Positions 24,746 to 34,168 of a DNA stretch of 38,844 nt are shown one piece after another (the stretch's first letter is position 1; each line of letters starts with the position of its first letter). The DNA is taken from positions 1 to 38,844 of the forward strand of contig JAYTXY010000123.1 in assembly GCA_043742705.1 (NCBI GenBank), read 5' to 3'. Under the pieces are notes generated by a model. It saw nothing but the letters and a program-made list of their open reading frames with translations. It did no database searches and had not been told where the DNA came from. Origin of the DNA: JAPLDA01 sp043742705 (GTDB taxonomy: Bacteria; Bacteroidota; Bacteroidia; AKYH767-A; 2013-40CM-41-45). The position numbers were made by a program, and so were the translations under genes.

Positions 24746-25090
24746 TCAGGAAGGATCGTGATCCATGGTGCGATACAATTGCTCCATTTTAACGGATAGT
24801 TCTTCTATTAAGGTAAGCTCAACAACAGAGAGGCTGCCATAATCTTTGTGTTCTGATTTCTTATTCATCGAATTATGATGAGTTGGTATTGGCTCATCAA
24901 GAATATGAGAAAGCAATCCGTTGAAATATTTCTGGCGATCTGCTGGTCTTAGTTTATGAATCAATGACCTGATCTTTTTGATGTTCTTTTCGATCTCGCG
25001 TTCGATACGAACCTGGTCATTTTCTACGACCACCACTTTCAATGAAGTGGATTCTGTTTTTTCGGTCGATTTGTTTTTTCCTCTTTGCAT
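24746..25090 (-). CDS. Small conserved-looking hypothetical protein downstream of the histidine kinase
   Basis: 114 residues with no signal peptide or membrane span; not recognised. The N-terminus is Lys/Glu/Ser rich (RGKNKSTEKTESTS). A helical segment follows (RIEREIEKNIKKIRSLIHKL), then RPADRQKYFNGLLSHILDEP, and a second helical stretch near the end (LTLIEELSVKMEQLYRTM). The helices suggest a small cytoplasmic protein able to form coiled coils. It starts 75 bases after the kinase stop on the same strand and is followed by a strong terminator, so it is likely the last gene of the kinase transcript and may modulate that signalling pathway, which is only an inference from position. Confidence 0.65.
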   Translation of the reverse strand: MQRGKNKSTEKTESTSLKVVVVENDQVRIEREIEKNIKKIRSLIHKLRPADRQKYFNGLLSHILDEPIPTHHNSMNKKSEHKDYGSLSVVELTLIEELSVKMEQLYRTMDHDPS

Positions 25091-25165
25091 GTTAGTTAGC
25101 TTGAAATTACTTTACAAGTTTAACCACAGAAAGAGTGATTTGTTTTCCTGATTTCAGGGTGTTTC

Positions 25166-26551
25166 TTACACCAGGATGGTTGCCGCGATAAGTGCGCTAT
25201 CTTTTTGTTTCTTCGCTTTAGGCCAGATAAATTTAAAATCTGCGCCTTTTCCCGTCTCTGATTCCACCCAAATCTTACCGCCCTGATCTTCGATAATTTT
25301 CTTAACGATCGCCAAACCAACACCCGTACTCTCAACTTCATCCCTTCTGTTTAGGGTTTGGAAGATGACGAAAACCTTCTCATGGTATTGCTTATCGATG
25401 CCGGGACCGTTATCCTTTACTGAAAAGATCCAATTGTCCTTTTCCTCTTCTACTCCAACAACAACATGAATCTGATCTTTGTCGCTGTATTTAATTGCAT
25501 TGTTGATCAGGTTGGAAAAGATTTGTTCCATTCGAGTACGATCACTTGTAATCACAGGCAGTTTATCAGAAAGTTCCAGCGTGAGATTATCCGGTCTTCC
25601 GATAAAGTCAACGGTTTCTTCAATTAACTCGCGTGTATTGAATTTAACTTCTTCGCTGAGCACCTGGCGATCGGCTTTTGAATAATCAAGAATCGCATTG
25701 ATGAGATCTTCCATTCTTTTCACCCGTCCTTTAATAATGTCGAAGTTCGCTTTTACTTCCGGGGTGAATGTATCACCTGCGTCTTCTTCAATCCAACCTG
25801 TAAGGTTACCGATGGCGCGAAGCGGAGCTTTTAAATCATGTGATACAATAGAAGCAAACTTATCAAGTTCTTTGTTTGTCTTTTCCAGATCACGAGTGTA
25901 TTCCTCCAACTGAATATTTTTTGCTGCCAGCTGATTCCTGGATTCAGTAATTTTCTCGATGATGATGTTTTTTCCGCTGTGCAGATAACTGCTCTGGGCT
26001 GCAACAAGGATAAAGGCAACCGTAAGGGTAATCATGTAATCCTGGTTGATCTCGTGAATGTTGTCTCCGAATAATTTATAGGATGTCCATGTTGTATATT
26101 CCGTAATCACCCACATGAAAATAACATGGCATACAATTAATGTCGTAAAGAATTTTCCGCCCTTTGTTCCCAAAAGCATGAATGCAGCGAGCGCAATCAC
26201 GCACATGTAAATCGTACCCGAATTCCTGATTCCGCCTGTATTATAAGCCTGAACGTGAATCAAAAAGAAACTCACAATCATTAAAACCCAATACGCAAGC
26301 GGAAGTTTTTGAATGTCCTTCACTAAAAAATAGTTGATGATCATGACTGAGCCTATCACAACCAGGAGTACCGGAAGAATGCCCGGGTTCTCAAACGTGA
26401 GTTGCTCCTGGATACTTACCAGCACAGCAGCAAGAAATCCGCTGAGTGAATAGATCCGGAAGATCACGAACCGCTGCTTCGACATCAGGTCGTCAGCAGA
26501 AATTTTTTCGTAGAGATCTCTCCTGAAAATCCTGTTAAATAATTTAGTCAT
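25166..26551 (-). CDS. Membrane sensor histidine kinase
   Basis: 461 residues. Six or so hydrophobic helices occupy about 28-190, with very short loops, so the signal is probably sensed in or near the membrane. A coiled-coil linker (195-232) leads to the HisKA domain with the phospho-acceptor His238 in IVSHDLKAPLRAIGNL. The ATP-binding domain has the N box NLINNAIKYS, the G1 box DNGPGID and the G2 box GVGLAIVKK, so it looks active. SHDLKAPLR is usual in phytochrome-like kinases that work with Rcp1-like regulators, and such a regulator is encoded divergently at 26783. The two are probably partners. A hydrophobic tail ALIAATILV ends the protein. Confidence 0.9.
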   Translation of the reverse strand: MTKLFNRIFRRDLYEKISADDLMSKQRFVIFRIYSLSGFLAAVLVSIQEQLTFENPGILPVLLVVIGSVMIINYFLVKDIQKLPLAYWVLMIVSFFLIHVQAYNTGGIRNSGTIYMCVIALAAFMLLGTKGGKFFTTLIVCHVIFMWVITEYTTWTSYKLFGDNIHEINQDYMITLTVAFILVAAQSSYLHSGKNIIIEKITESRNQLAAKNIQLEEYTRDLEKTNKELDKFASIVSHDLKAPLRAIGNLTGWIEEDAGDTFTPEVKANFDIIKGRVKRMEDLINAILDYSKADRQVLSEEVKFNTRELIEETVDFIGRPDNLTLELSDKLPVITSDRTRMEQIFSNLINNAIKYSDKDQIHVVVGVEEEKDNWIFSVKDNGPGIDKQYHEKVFVIFQTLNRRDEVESTGVGLAIVKKIIEDQGGKIWVESETGKGADFKFIWPKAKKQKDSALIAATILV

Positions 26552-26651
26552 GACTTTATCCTTTTTTCCTTCTATCCTAAACGCTGATTCAGGGAGAATG
26601 ATACACCTTGTGTAAGAAATGGGATCATTTTGTTCAATTTATCCTACCCTT

Positions 26652-26681
26652 ATTTCGGATGTAACATAATATATCCGAAAT
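26652..26681. promoter_or_regulatory. Inverted repeat in the kinase/regulator divergent region
   Basis: ATTTCGGAT (26652-26660) and ATCCGAAAT (26673-26681) are perfect 9-base reverse complements around a 12-base spacer. This is suitable for a dimeric DNA-binding protein or a stem-loop in the leader of the regulator gene. The local regulator has no DNA-binding domain, so any bound factor would be encoded elsewhere. Confidence 0.4.
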
Positions 26682-26782
26682 CAGTAAAATAAGCCGGAAG
26701 AAAACTCATCTCATTAGAAAGAGATCTATTTCTTCTTGAAGTCAGTTTTAAAAAACGTAACACGGAGTTCAATAAAAAAAAT

Positions 26783-27211
26783 ATGTCAGAAAAAATTGTC
26801 AATATTCTTTTGGTAGAAGACGATGAAGTGGATGTGATGAATGTTTCACGCGCATTCAAGAAGAACAACATTCTCAATCCGCTTACCGTTGCTCACAATG
26901 GCGTGGAAGCATTAGATAAGTTGAGAGGAACTGATGGCCAGACAAAGATCACTCCCACTCCGCGGATCATTCTTCTAGATATCAACATGCCGAAAATGAA
27001 CGGACTGGAATTTCTGAAGGAACTGCGCGCTGATCCGGATCTTCATACCATCAGCGTTTTTGTGATGACAACTTCCAACGATGACAAAGACCGTTTTGAA
27101 GCATACAACTACAACGTGGCAGGATATGTAATCAAACCGATTACGTTTGAAAACTTTGTCGCAGCAGTTTCTATTCTGAATAACTTCTGGCAACTGTGCG
27201 AACAACCATAA
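26783..27211 (+). CDS. Rcp1-like single-domain response regulator
   Basis: 142 residues, receiver domain only. The acidic pocket is E12-D13-D14 (LVEDDEVDV), the phospho-acceptor is Asp66 in ILLDINMPKMNG, Thr96 lies in VFVMTTSNDD and Lys118 in YVIKPI. The DEVDVMNVSRAFKK helix and the TSNDDKDRFEAYNYNVAGYV segment are typical of the Rcp1/CheY-like class that partners phytochrome-type kinases. No output domain, so it acts by phosphotransfer or protein contact. It is divergent from the membrane kinase at 25166 across 231 bases. A bidirectional terminator follows. Confidence 0.92.
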   Translation: MSEKIVNILLVEDDEVDVMNVSRAFKKNNILNPLTVAHNGVEALDKLRGTDGQTKITPTPRIILLDINMPKMNGLEFLKELRADPDLHTISVFVMTTSNDDKDRFEAYNYNVAGYVIKPITFENFVAAVSILNNFWQLCEQP

Positions 27212-27234
27212 AAAAGTAAAACACAAAACACAAA

Positions 27235-27267
27235 AAAGGGCGGAGACAATATTCATCTCCGCCCTTT
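27235..27267. terminator. Bidirectional intrinsic terminator
   Basis: AAAGGGCGGAGA (27235-27246) and TCTCCGCCCTTT (27256-27267) pair perfectly over 12 bases around a 9-base loop, with A-rich sequence on one side and CTGTTTT on the other. It separates the convergent response regulator and PLP-enzyme genes. Confidence 0.92.
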
Positions 27268-27284
27268 CTGTTTTCAGACTTTTA

Positions 27285-28553
27285 TTATGCTACCAGCTTG
27301 AAGGATTTTTTGATATCCATCATGCTGGATTGTGAATCAGCAAGAGCCATCGGCAATTGAATCTTGATTTCCTTCAATAAGTTTTCAATGTCATCAAACG
27401 TGTTGTTGCGGCTGATCGGAATACGCAATCCTGTGTTGTTGTAGGACACACTCGGGAATACAGAAATGTTGAAGAAGTATCCTTCATTCATCAACCTTCT
27501 CACCATGTTGTAACCTACATCCGGTTTTCCCACTCCGATGAATCCGATCGGAGCCATTGTTTCATTGATCAACGGCAATTCCATTTCCTTCGCTTTGCTG
27601 TTGAAGAATTCTACTTTCGACTGAAGTTCTTTTTGCATCACGGTAATCTCATTGCTCAAATGAATTTTTGCAGAAGCAATGGTTGCTCCTAAAATCATCG
27701 GAGGCATCTGGATCGAAAAGATAAATGCCTTGCTGCAGTTCTTCACCATCTTTTTACTTTCTTCATTCGGATAAATCAACACACCGCCAGCAGTACCGAA
27801 CGCTTTTGTTAATCCTGTGGTGAGATAAAGTTTCGGATGATGATCTCCCTGGCTTGTTACATAACCGGTACCGTTCGGACCAGCCCAGCTCATTCCGTGA
27901 ATGTCGTCAATGTAAAGATGAAACTGCTCGTACTGATCAGCCAAAGCGTACAACTCTTTTATCGGTGCAAGATCTCCGTGCATGGAATACACACCGTCAG
28001 CCATGTACCAGATTCTGTCGTAGCTGTCTTTCAATTCTTTGATACGGCTCTCAAGCATATCGAGACGATTGTGTCGAACCAACTCCACATGAATATCTCT
28101 TGTCTTCAACAACTGAACAGCAGTCTGCACACTGTCGTGAACCTGCGAATCAAGAATCACAGCATCGTTATCACCGACAAGGATAGGAATGTTCGACATG
28201 TGAGCGAGCGTGAGTGATTGAAGAAGGATAACCGGCTTCTTGTACATCTTTGCCAACAGTTCTTCAGCCTCCTTGTAAAAAACAGAGGATACATACGCGC
28301 GTGAAGAAGAAAACTGTGTACCGTATCGGTTGATTGCATCGATGGCACCGTCTTTTAGCCTCTGGTCAAACTCCAGTCCGAGGTAACCACATGAACCGAA
28401 GTAAAGAAGATCTTTGCCATGAATTTTGATGTGCCTTCCGTCCAGCTTGAAATCTTCAGTATCGTTGTGAACGATGCCAAGCTTTGTGGTGATAGCAGCT
28501 ACTTCGCTGATCATGTTCAGCACCATCTCATGTTTACTTTTCAGTTCGGTCAT
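27285..28553 (-). CDS. Alpha-oxoamine synthase-like PLP enzyme (fold type I)
   Basis: 422 residues from ATG 28553. Related to 2-amino-3-ketobutyrate CoA ligase, 8-amino-7-oxononanoate synthase and serine palmitoyltransferase, which condense an amino acid with an acyl thioester. Visible features: LLYFGSCGYLGLEFDQRL near the N-terminus, RYGTQFSSSRAYVS, YMADGVYSMHGDLAPI, the cofactor-contacting YIDDIHGMSW, and the PLP lysine Lys250 in TTGLTKAFGTAGG. DDIHG replaces the usual DEAHG/DDSHA, and LLQSLTLAHMSN replaces the usual glycine-rich FxSGxxAN segment, so it is a divergent member whose substrate cannot be assigned. It stands alone; a possible TACATTTG promoter box lies 72 bases upstream. Confidence 0.8.
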   Translation of the reverse strand: MTELKSKHEMVLNMISEVAAITTKLGIVHNDTEDFKLDGRHIKIHGKDLLYFGSCGYLGLEFDQRLKDGAIDAINRYGTQFSSSRAYVSSVFYKEAEELLAKMYKKPVILLQSLTLAHMSNIPILVGDNDAVILDSQVHDSVQTAVQLLKTRDIHVELVRHNRLDMLESRIKELKDSYDRIWYMADGVYSMHGDLAPIKELYALADQYEQFHLYIDDIHGMSWAGPNGTGYVTSQGDHHPKLYLTTGLTKAFGTAGGVLIYPNEESKKMVKNCSKAFIFSIQMPPMILGATIASAKIHLSNEITVMQKELQSKVEFFNSKAKEMELPLINETMAPIGFIGVGKPDVGYNMVRRLMNEGYFFNISVFPSVSYNNTGLRIPISRNNTFDDIENLLKEIKIQLPMALADSQSSMMDIKKSFKLVA

Positions 28554-28624
28554 ATTTTTTTTGTTGAAATAATGTTTCGAATTTTTCTCCCTCTCCCTCT
28601 GATAAAAGAAATTTCCGTTACTGA

Positions 28625-28632
28625 CAAATGTA
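28625..28632 (-). promoter_or_regulatory. Possible -7 box of the PLP-enzyme gene
   Basis: The minus strand reads TACATTTG, matching TAnnTTTG, 71 bases before the ATG. The nearest upstream TTG is about 15 bases away, shorter than the usual spacing. Confidence 0.35.
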
Positions 28633-28752
28633 AGTTTCTCAGGTCTGCAAGACAGTGAAAACAGGTTCAAAGTTATGAGCAGAGTTATTAACAGGAATTC
28701 AGAAATTTTTAGAAAAAATTCAGCGGATCTTTGAACTGAAAATCGGAAAAAA

Positions 28753-31700
28753 TCAACGAACCAACGTTACGTGACCGATGCGTTCTTCCTTTTTACCGTT
28801 AACATCAGTACACTCGAAGTGATAGACATACACATCAGCCTGAGCGGGGCTGCCATTGTAGAAACCATCCCAGGAACCGTTGAGATCATTCCATTCAGCA
28901 ATCCTTTTTCCCCATCGATCAAGAATTACTACGGTCAAACCGGTCATTTTGATAAAAAGCGGATGGAAGGTATCATTCACTCCATCACCGTTTGGAGAAA
29001 ATGCATTGGGAATAAAAATACTTGAAGAAGGTTTTACTTCGACAGTTGAATACGTAGTGTCCCTGCATCCGTTGTGATCCATGACAATCAACTGAACAAC
29101 AAAATATCCTGTTGCATGAAAAACATGTTCCGGTTGAACGTCTGTTGAAAAAGTGCTGTCACCGAAATTCCAGAAATTATTTACTCCTTCAGTAGATTGA
29201 TTTATCAATGTGACAAATGGAAAAAATTCTTCTACGCTTGCTGCATTCGGAACAAACGATGCCTGTGGTAACGGGTGAACAACTGCTATTGCCGGAAGCG
29301 TGACAGACACTTCACATCCGCTATCGGAAATCGCTGATAACATTACATTGTAAGAACCAGGATGAGAATAAAAATGTGCAGGAGAAAATGAATTATCAAT
29401 CGTGTAATCGCCAAGATCCCATTGCCAAAAGACAATAGAGCCCGATGAAATGGATGACAGATTACTGAATTGAATTTGGTCACCGAGACATTTTTGCTCA
29501 CCGATGAAATCAGGAACAGGTTTTGGAAAAATCCGCTGGTCGTGAGTCACACTGTCAACACAGCCGAAATTACTTTTTGCAATCAGCTTAACGGGAAATA
29601 CTCCCGGATTAGAATATACGTGAGACGGATTCTTCGCTGTGTCGGAAGCTGCATCACCAAAATTCCAATTCCAACTTTGAATCAAATCAGATAGAATGGT
29701 TGATGAATTGCTGAAAACAAATGGAGCGTCCTCGCAGACTGAGACATTGCGAAACGCAGCAACGGGAAGAGGATGCACTTCTGTGGAATGAAAAACTGTA
29801 TCACGACATCCTCTCTCAGAAATTGAAATAAGTGACACGTTGTACAGTCCGGGTGCGTTATATGTATGTGAAGGATTTTGGGTCTGCGTAAATGAATTAT
29901 CACCGAGGTTCCACTGGTAAATGAGTGATTCCCCACTGATGATGAAACTTGTATTTGTAAATTCAGAAATTTGATTCAAGCAACGATCACTGACATGAAA
30001 CGAAGTCTGCGGCACTGCAGCAACTTCAACAACTGCATCACTTGTATCCCGGCAACTCGCGTTCGAAGTTACGATAAGACGGATGTGATAGCTTCCCGTG
30101 TCATGATACAAGACGGATGTTTGCTGCAAAGAAGAAAATGTGTTGTCACCAAAACTCCAGTTTCTCCCTGAAATTGTTCCGGAAGAAATAAGGGAACCAT
30201 CTGTCAATTGAATGTTTGTTCCTTCACAGATTAATGGGGGACTTGCAAAGGAAGCTACGGGAACAGGATTCACCACCACAGAAACTTGTGCAGTGTCGTT
30301 ACATCCTGCAGCATTCGAAACAACTACATGATACAGCGTTGATACTTGTGGAACGAAATTTAATGAAGCCGTTGTATCTCCTCCCGGAAACCATATATAA
30401 TCTCCTCCACCGAAAGCTTGCAGGTTAACACGATCTCCAAAGCAAACAGAACGATTGGAACTCACACCCGCAACCGGAACATCATTCACAACCACATTGG
30501 TGACATCAGAAGATTGACACCCGAAATTATTTGTCACGAGAACAGTATAACTTCGCGAAGATAACGGAGTGACAGTTATTTGTTGTGTTGGTATTGCAAG
30601 TCCTGCCGGATCCCAAAGATAATTTCCTCCACCTGATGCAGCAAGTGTGACAGGAGTTCCGCGACAAATGATTTTATCAGGTCCGGCATACGCGGCAGGA
30701 TTCGGATGAACTGTTACGGTTACGCGTGCGACTGAATAACAATCATTCCCGTCTGTAACAGTCACCGAATAAATTTGCGTTGAAGGAGGCGTTACTACAA
30801 TTGATGAATCTGTTAATCCACCGGGAAACCAGGAATATAAAATTCCTCCTCTTGCAGTAAGTGTGGCAGAACTCCCTTCACAAATTGATTGCGCATCTCC
30901 TGCATTAGCGGGTGGTGCAGGGTGAACGGTTACTGCATGCGAAATGGAATCAACGCAGCCACTGGAATTTGTCACGGTAAGAGTTACCTGGTAATTGCCC
31001 GGTAAAGTAAAATTATGGGCGGGACTTGGAATTGTTGAAGAAATTGCATCACCGAATTTCCATAACCAGTTTGTGACTGCAACCGGTGAATTGGATTGAT
31101 CAGTAAAATTAATCGGAGTACCTAAACAGACATCGTATGAAAGAAATTCCGAAGCAGGTTGATCGTTGTTTACATTTAATGTTCTCGTCAGTGTATCAAT
31201 ACAACCTGCAGCAGATGCAACAATCAGAGAAACTGAATAAGAACCCGTTGACAAATACGAATGAACAGGATTTTGTGTAGTGGATGTATCGTTGTCACCA
31301 AAATTCCAGTGCCAGTTCGCAATCGGACTTCCGTTTGTTTGTGATAAATCATTGAACTGAATTAACGTGCCTGAACAGGTTGTAAGCGGAGCGAAATCCG
31401 AAACTGGAACGTTGCTGCCGCCAAGAACCTGTACGGTATCTTTATTGCTGCACATTCCGTCAGAACCATTCACGACATACATTCCCGGTCCTCCGCTGAT
31501 TGATGCCGTACTTTCTCCCGTGTTCCATTGATATGTGTAGTTGCCGCTTCCTCCCGAAGCTGTTACATTCAATGTCGTAAATGCATTACATCCCACCGAT
31601 TGATCAGGTCCGCCATCCATGCGAATTCCGTTTACTGTGATGCAGTAAGAATAAACCTGGCTGCCGTTGTATGGACAATTGTCATCCCGGACAGTTACAG

Positions 31701-32850
31701 TAAAGCAATAAGGATTCGTTCTCACTTCGTTGATGTCAGGAGTCCAGCAGAACGAAGCCTTTGCTCTAGCTCCGGAGAAAACGGTAAGTGTTCCTCCGGC
31801 AATTGAATGATCCCAATCGATGGTTGTGTTTTGATTTGTATCAGCATCACTTGAAAAAATATTGAAACATGTTTGCGTCCCTGCACAAATCGTTTCAGAA
31901 AAAGTATTCGTGCTGTCAATTCCTGTAAGCTTAGGAAGTTCGTTGTTACAATTGATTACGGTAACCTGGATGTCACGTTCCACACTTCCGATCAGAATTC
32001 CATTTCGGTATTCTTTCACGAGTACTGCCATGACTGTAACTTCAGGTGCTGCAGGAGTCATGCAAATATCTCCAGTCATTGAATTGAATGAAACAGCAGG
32101 AACAGAAGTGAGTGGATTGGTAGCTGTAAACGGAGGACGATACTGAATCGGGTTTTGGTAAGTACTGAACGGAGTGATCATTGAATACACCAATGAATCA
32201 CCATCAGCATCGTGTGCACCATGATTGAAACAGAACTGTTGGCCAAGACAGGCAAACGGAACGGGCTTGTTTGAAAATGTCGGTGAGTTATTGCATTGCG
32301 CATCTGTGTTATTCAACGTTGCAAAAACATACATCATTGTGTTGGTCGGACGATCGATGTTTGTAATCGCCCAATTGCGGCAACATAAATCATAACCAAA
32401 TGTCCAGTCAGTACAAACTCCGGGAAGTGTTACGGTTCCTTTGTAAACAAATTCCTGAATTCCGGTAAATCTTCCACCGTTACACGTGGTGAGTTCGCTT
32501 GAACAAATTGGTGTTATCTCCTGTCCTGTTCCAGGAACTTGAACCAGCAATACGGTATCTCTTCCGAAACAGGAAGAAGAAACATTGATGATGACTGAAT
32601 CAGCGGGAATAATTCCAACACAATCCCTGTAAAATGATAATGAAAGTTCGTAGGTATTTCCTCCAAGGCATTTGTAGGTAAGATCTGCGCCCATGGAGTG
32701 ACTCGCAAATACTTTTTGCATGCCCGAAAAAAGAGCAACGACAAAAACAACGGAAGCAAAAACTTTTTGCAGATAATTCTTCAACTTCTTATTCAAATTT
32801 TTCCAGCTTACATACAGATTATTTTCAAAAGTTCTAAAAATAAAATGCAT
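28753..32850 (-). CDS. Giant PKD-repeat surface protein with T9SS type B (gliding-associated) C-terminal domain
   Basis: About 1365 residues; ATG 32850 or 32865 both place a hydrophobic export signal (VFASVVFVVALFSGMQKVFA) behind a long basic start. A Cys-rich N-terminal region (to about 395) carries GADLTYKCLGG and FYRDCVG motifs common in such Bacteroidota proteins. After an Ig/SprB-like unit come two PKD domains (about 480-640), three Ig-like repeats (641-860) with the ICxGxxVTLxAxGG pattern, and five more PKD domains (861-1270) with the WNFGD motif. Residues 1277-1365 (IFIPNAFSPNGDGVNDTF, VILDRWGKRI, ADVYVYHFECTD) are the CHU_C/type B sorting domain. Predicted T9SS-exported adhesin-like protein; ligand unknown. 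Confidence 0.92.
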   Translation of the reverse strand: MHFIFRTFENNLYVSWKNLNKKLKNYLQKVFASVVFVVALFSGMQKVFASHSMGADLTYKCLGGNTYELSLSFYRDCVGIIPADSVIINVSSSCFGRDTVLLVQVPGTGQEITPICSSELTTCNGGRFTGIQEFVYKGTVTLPGVCTDWTFGYDLCCRNWAITNIDRPTNTMMYVFATLNNTDAQCNNSPTFSNKPVPFACLGQQFCFNHGAHDADGDSLVYSMITPFSTYQNPIQYRPPFTATNPLTSVPAVSFNSMTGDICMTPAAPEVTVMAVLVKEYRNGILIGSVERDIQVTVINCNNELPKLTGIDSTNTFSETICAGTQTCFNIFSSDADTNQNTTIDWDHSIAGGTLTVFSGARAKASFCWTPDINEVRTNPYCFTVTVRDDNCPYNGSQVYSYCITVNGIRMDGGPDQSVGCNAFTTLNVTASGGSGNYTYQWNTGESTASISGGPGMYVVNGSDGMCSNKDTVQVLGGSNVPVSDFAPLTTCSGTLIQFNDLSQTNGSPIANWHWNFGDNDTSTTQNPVHSYLSTGSYSVSLIVASAAGCIDTLTRTLNVNNDQPASEFLSYDVCLGTPINFTDQSNSPVAVTNWLWKFGDAISSTIPSPAHNFTLPGNYQVTLTVTNSSGCVDSISHAVTVHPAPPANAGDAQSICEGSSATLTARGGILYSWFPGGLTDSSIVVTPPSTQIYSVTVTDGNDCYSVARVTVTVHPNPAAYAGPDKIICRGTPVTLAASGGGNYLWDPAGLAIPTQQITVTPLSSRSYTVLVTNNFGCQSSDVTNVVVNDVPVAGVSSNRSVCFGDRVNLQAFGGGDYIWFPGGDTTASLNFVPQVSTLYHVVVSNAAGCNDTAQVSVVVNPVPVASFASPPLICEGTNIQLTDGSLISSGTISGRNWSFGDNTFSSLQQTSVLYHDTGSYHIRLIVTSNASCRDTSDAVVEVAAVPQTSFHVSDRCLNQISEFTNTSFIISGESLIYQWNLGDNSFTQTQNPSHTYNAPGLYNVSLISISERGCRDTVFHSTEVHPLPVAAFRNVSVCEDAPFVFSNSSTILSDLIQSWNWNFGDAASDTAKNPSHVYSNPGVFPVKLIAKSNFGCVDSVTHDQRIFPKPVPDFIGEQKCLGDQIQFSNLSSISSGSIVFWQWDLGDYTIDNSFSPAHFYSHPGSYNVMLSAISDSGCEVSVTLPAIAVVHPLPQASFVPNAASVEEFFPFVTLINQSTEGVNNFWNFGDSTFSTDVQPEHVFHATGYFVVQLIVMDHNGCRDTTYSTVEVKPSSSIFIPNAFSPNGDGVNDTFHPLFIKMTGLTVVILDRWGKRIAEWNDLNGSWDGFYNGSPAQADVYVYHFECTDVNGKKEERIGHVTLVR

Positions 32851-32900
32851 TGATATTATCTGCATACACAGGCAACATTCCGACAAAAAATTAAATCGTA

Positions 32901-32908
32901 CAAATTTA
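32901..32908 (-). promoter_or_regulatory. Possible -7 box of the PKD-protein gene
   Basis: The minus strand reads TAAATTTG, matching TAnnTTTG, 35 bases before ATG 32865 and 50 before ATG 32850. The -33 position is only T-rich, so support is moderate. Confidence 0.35.
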
Positions 32909-32969
32909 AAATACAGAGATAACTTAAAAGTCTGGATGTTCTCTGAAGAACGTATTGATTATACACTCA

Positions 32970-34151
32970 TTACGAAGAAATTTTAACCTTCATAGAAAAA
33001 AAGTAAACAAATACGACAACAACTCCTGCAGCCGAGGCCCACAAGGCAGTTCCCGGAGAAAAGCTGACCCAGAGAAAACCGGTGACGGAACTTGCTACAA
33101 ATGCGGAAACGCTTGCCATACTTGAGTAGAAACCAATCGCTGTTGCCTTCTCATCGTGACTGCACAGTTTGGAAATCCAGGCTTTTGCAATTCCATCGCT
33201 TGAAGCTGCATACAATCCGTAAATAAAAAATAATGAGAAGATGAAAATGGTGGAAGTCGTAAAAGGAAAAATTGCGTACATGATGATATAGAAAAGTAAT
33301 CCTGTCATCAACATTTTTTTCATGCCGATTTTATCCGCCAGTGATCCGATAGGGAAAGAAGCCAATGCAAAGACCATGTTGTAAAAAACGTATGCACCCA
33401 ACACCAGTTGATCACTCATGCCCTGATGCTTCGCCATCATGATTAAAAAAATATCAGAGCTGTTGAAGAGAGCAAATAAAATTAAACCTGTCACTACTTT
33501 TTTATACTCCGGAGTTGATGTTTTCCAATATCTGAAATAAGAGAAAAATCCCTTTCCTCCTGAATTCTTCTTTACAGGAGAGTGATGCTGCTTCAAAAGA
33601 AAAGTCAGCGCAACTCCGATGAGCCCCGGAATCAATGCAAATAAAAACAGCGGACGATATTTTTCCGGAAAATAACTTAAGAAGATAATCGCAAAGGTTG
33701 GTCCGATCGCTGCTCCAACGGTATCCATCGCGCGGTGAAATCCGAAAACCTTCCCGCGGTTTTCCGGCAACGATTCATCAGCAAGCAATGCATCTCGCGC
33801 ACTCGTTCGTATTCCTTTACCTAAACGATCTCCTGTTCGCGCTGAAAAAATCCACAGTGGAAAAGTAAAAAGTCCGATCACAGGTTTTGAAATTGCGCTC
33901 AGGAAATATCCGATGCGGATAAACGGAATTCGTTTTCCGCTGGCGTCAGAAAGCTTTCCAAAATATCCTTTGCTTAATCCAACGACAACTTCCGCGAAAC
34001 CTTCAAGCACTCCAATGTACAATGCCGAAAAACCAATGCTGGAAAGATAAACCGGCATCACGGGAATCAGCATTTCACTGGAGATGTCGTTAAACAAACT
34101 CACCAACGAAAGCGTGATGATGGTGGACGTGAAGATTTTTTTCTTTTCCAA
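32970..34151 (-). CDS. MFS transporter
   Basis: 393 residues with about twelve hydrophobic helices. LVSLFNDISSEMLIPVMPVYL in helix 1, GYFGKLSDASGKRIPF (MFS motif A) after helix 2 and RLGKGIRTSARDALLADES in the central part fit a bacterial major facilitator subfamily of unknown substrate. The only possible start before helix 1 is TTG at 34151, because TAA lies in frame four codons upstream and the first ATG falls inside helix 1. It begins 17 bases after the phosphatase stop, so PAP2, phosphatase and transporter form one operon. The transporter may move a product or substrate of these phosphatases, but this is only suggested by position. Confidence 0.9.
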   Translation of the reverse strand: MEKKKIFTSTIITLSLVSLFNDISSEMLIPVMPVYLSSIGFSALYIGVLEGFAEVVVGLSKGYFGKLSDASGKRIPFIRIGYFLSAISKPVIGLFTFPLWIFSARTGDRLGKGIRTSARDALLADESLPENRGKVFGFHRAMDTVGAAIGPTFAIIFLSYFPEKYRPLFLFALIPGLIGVALTFLLKQHHSPVKKNSGGKGFFSYFRYWKTSTPEYKKVVTGLILFALFNSSDIFLIMMAKHQGMSDQLVLGAYVFYNMVFALASFPIGSLADKIGMKKMLMTGLLFYIIMYAIFPFTTSTIFIFSLFFIYGLYAASSDGIAKAWISKLCSHDEKATAIGFYSSMASVSAFVASSVTGFLWVSFSPGTALWASAAGVVVVFVYFFSMKVKISS

Positions 34152-34168
34152 CTTTCGTTTTTAGAAAA

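Noticed and set aside
28771..32146. Several plus-strand open frames of 60-94 codons
   Set aside because: All lie antisense to the PKD-repeat protein, whose domain pattern and sorting signal run without interruption on the minus strand.
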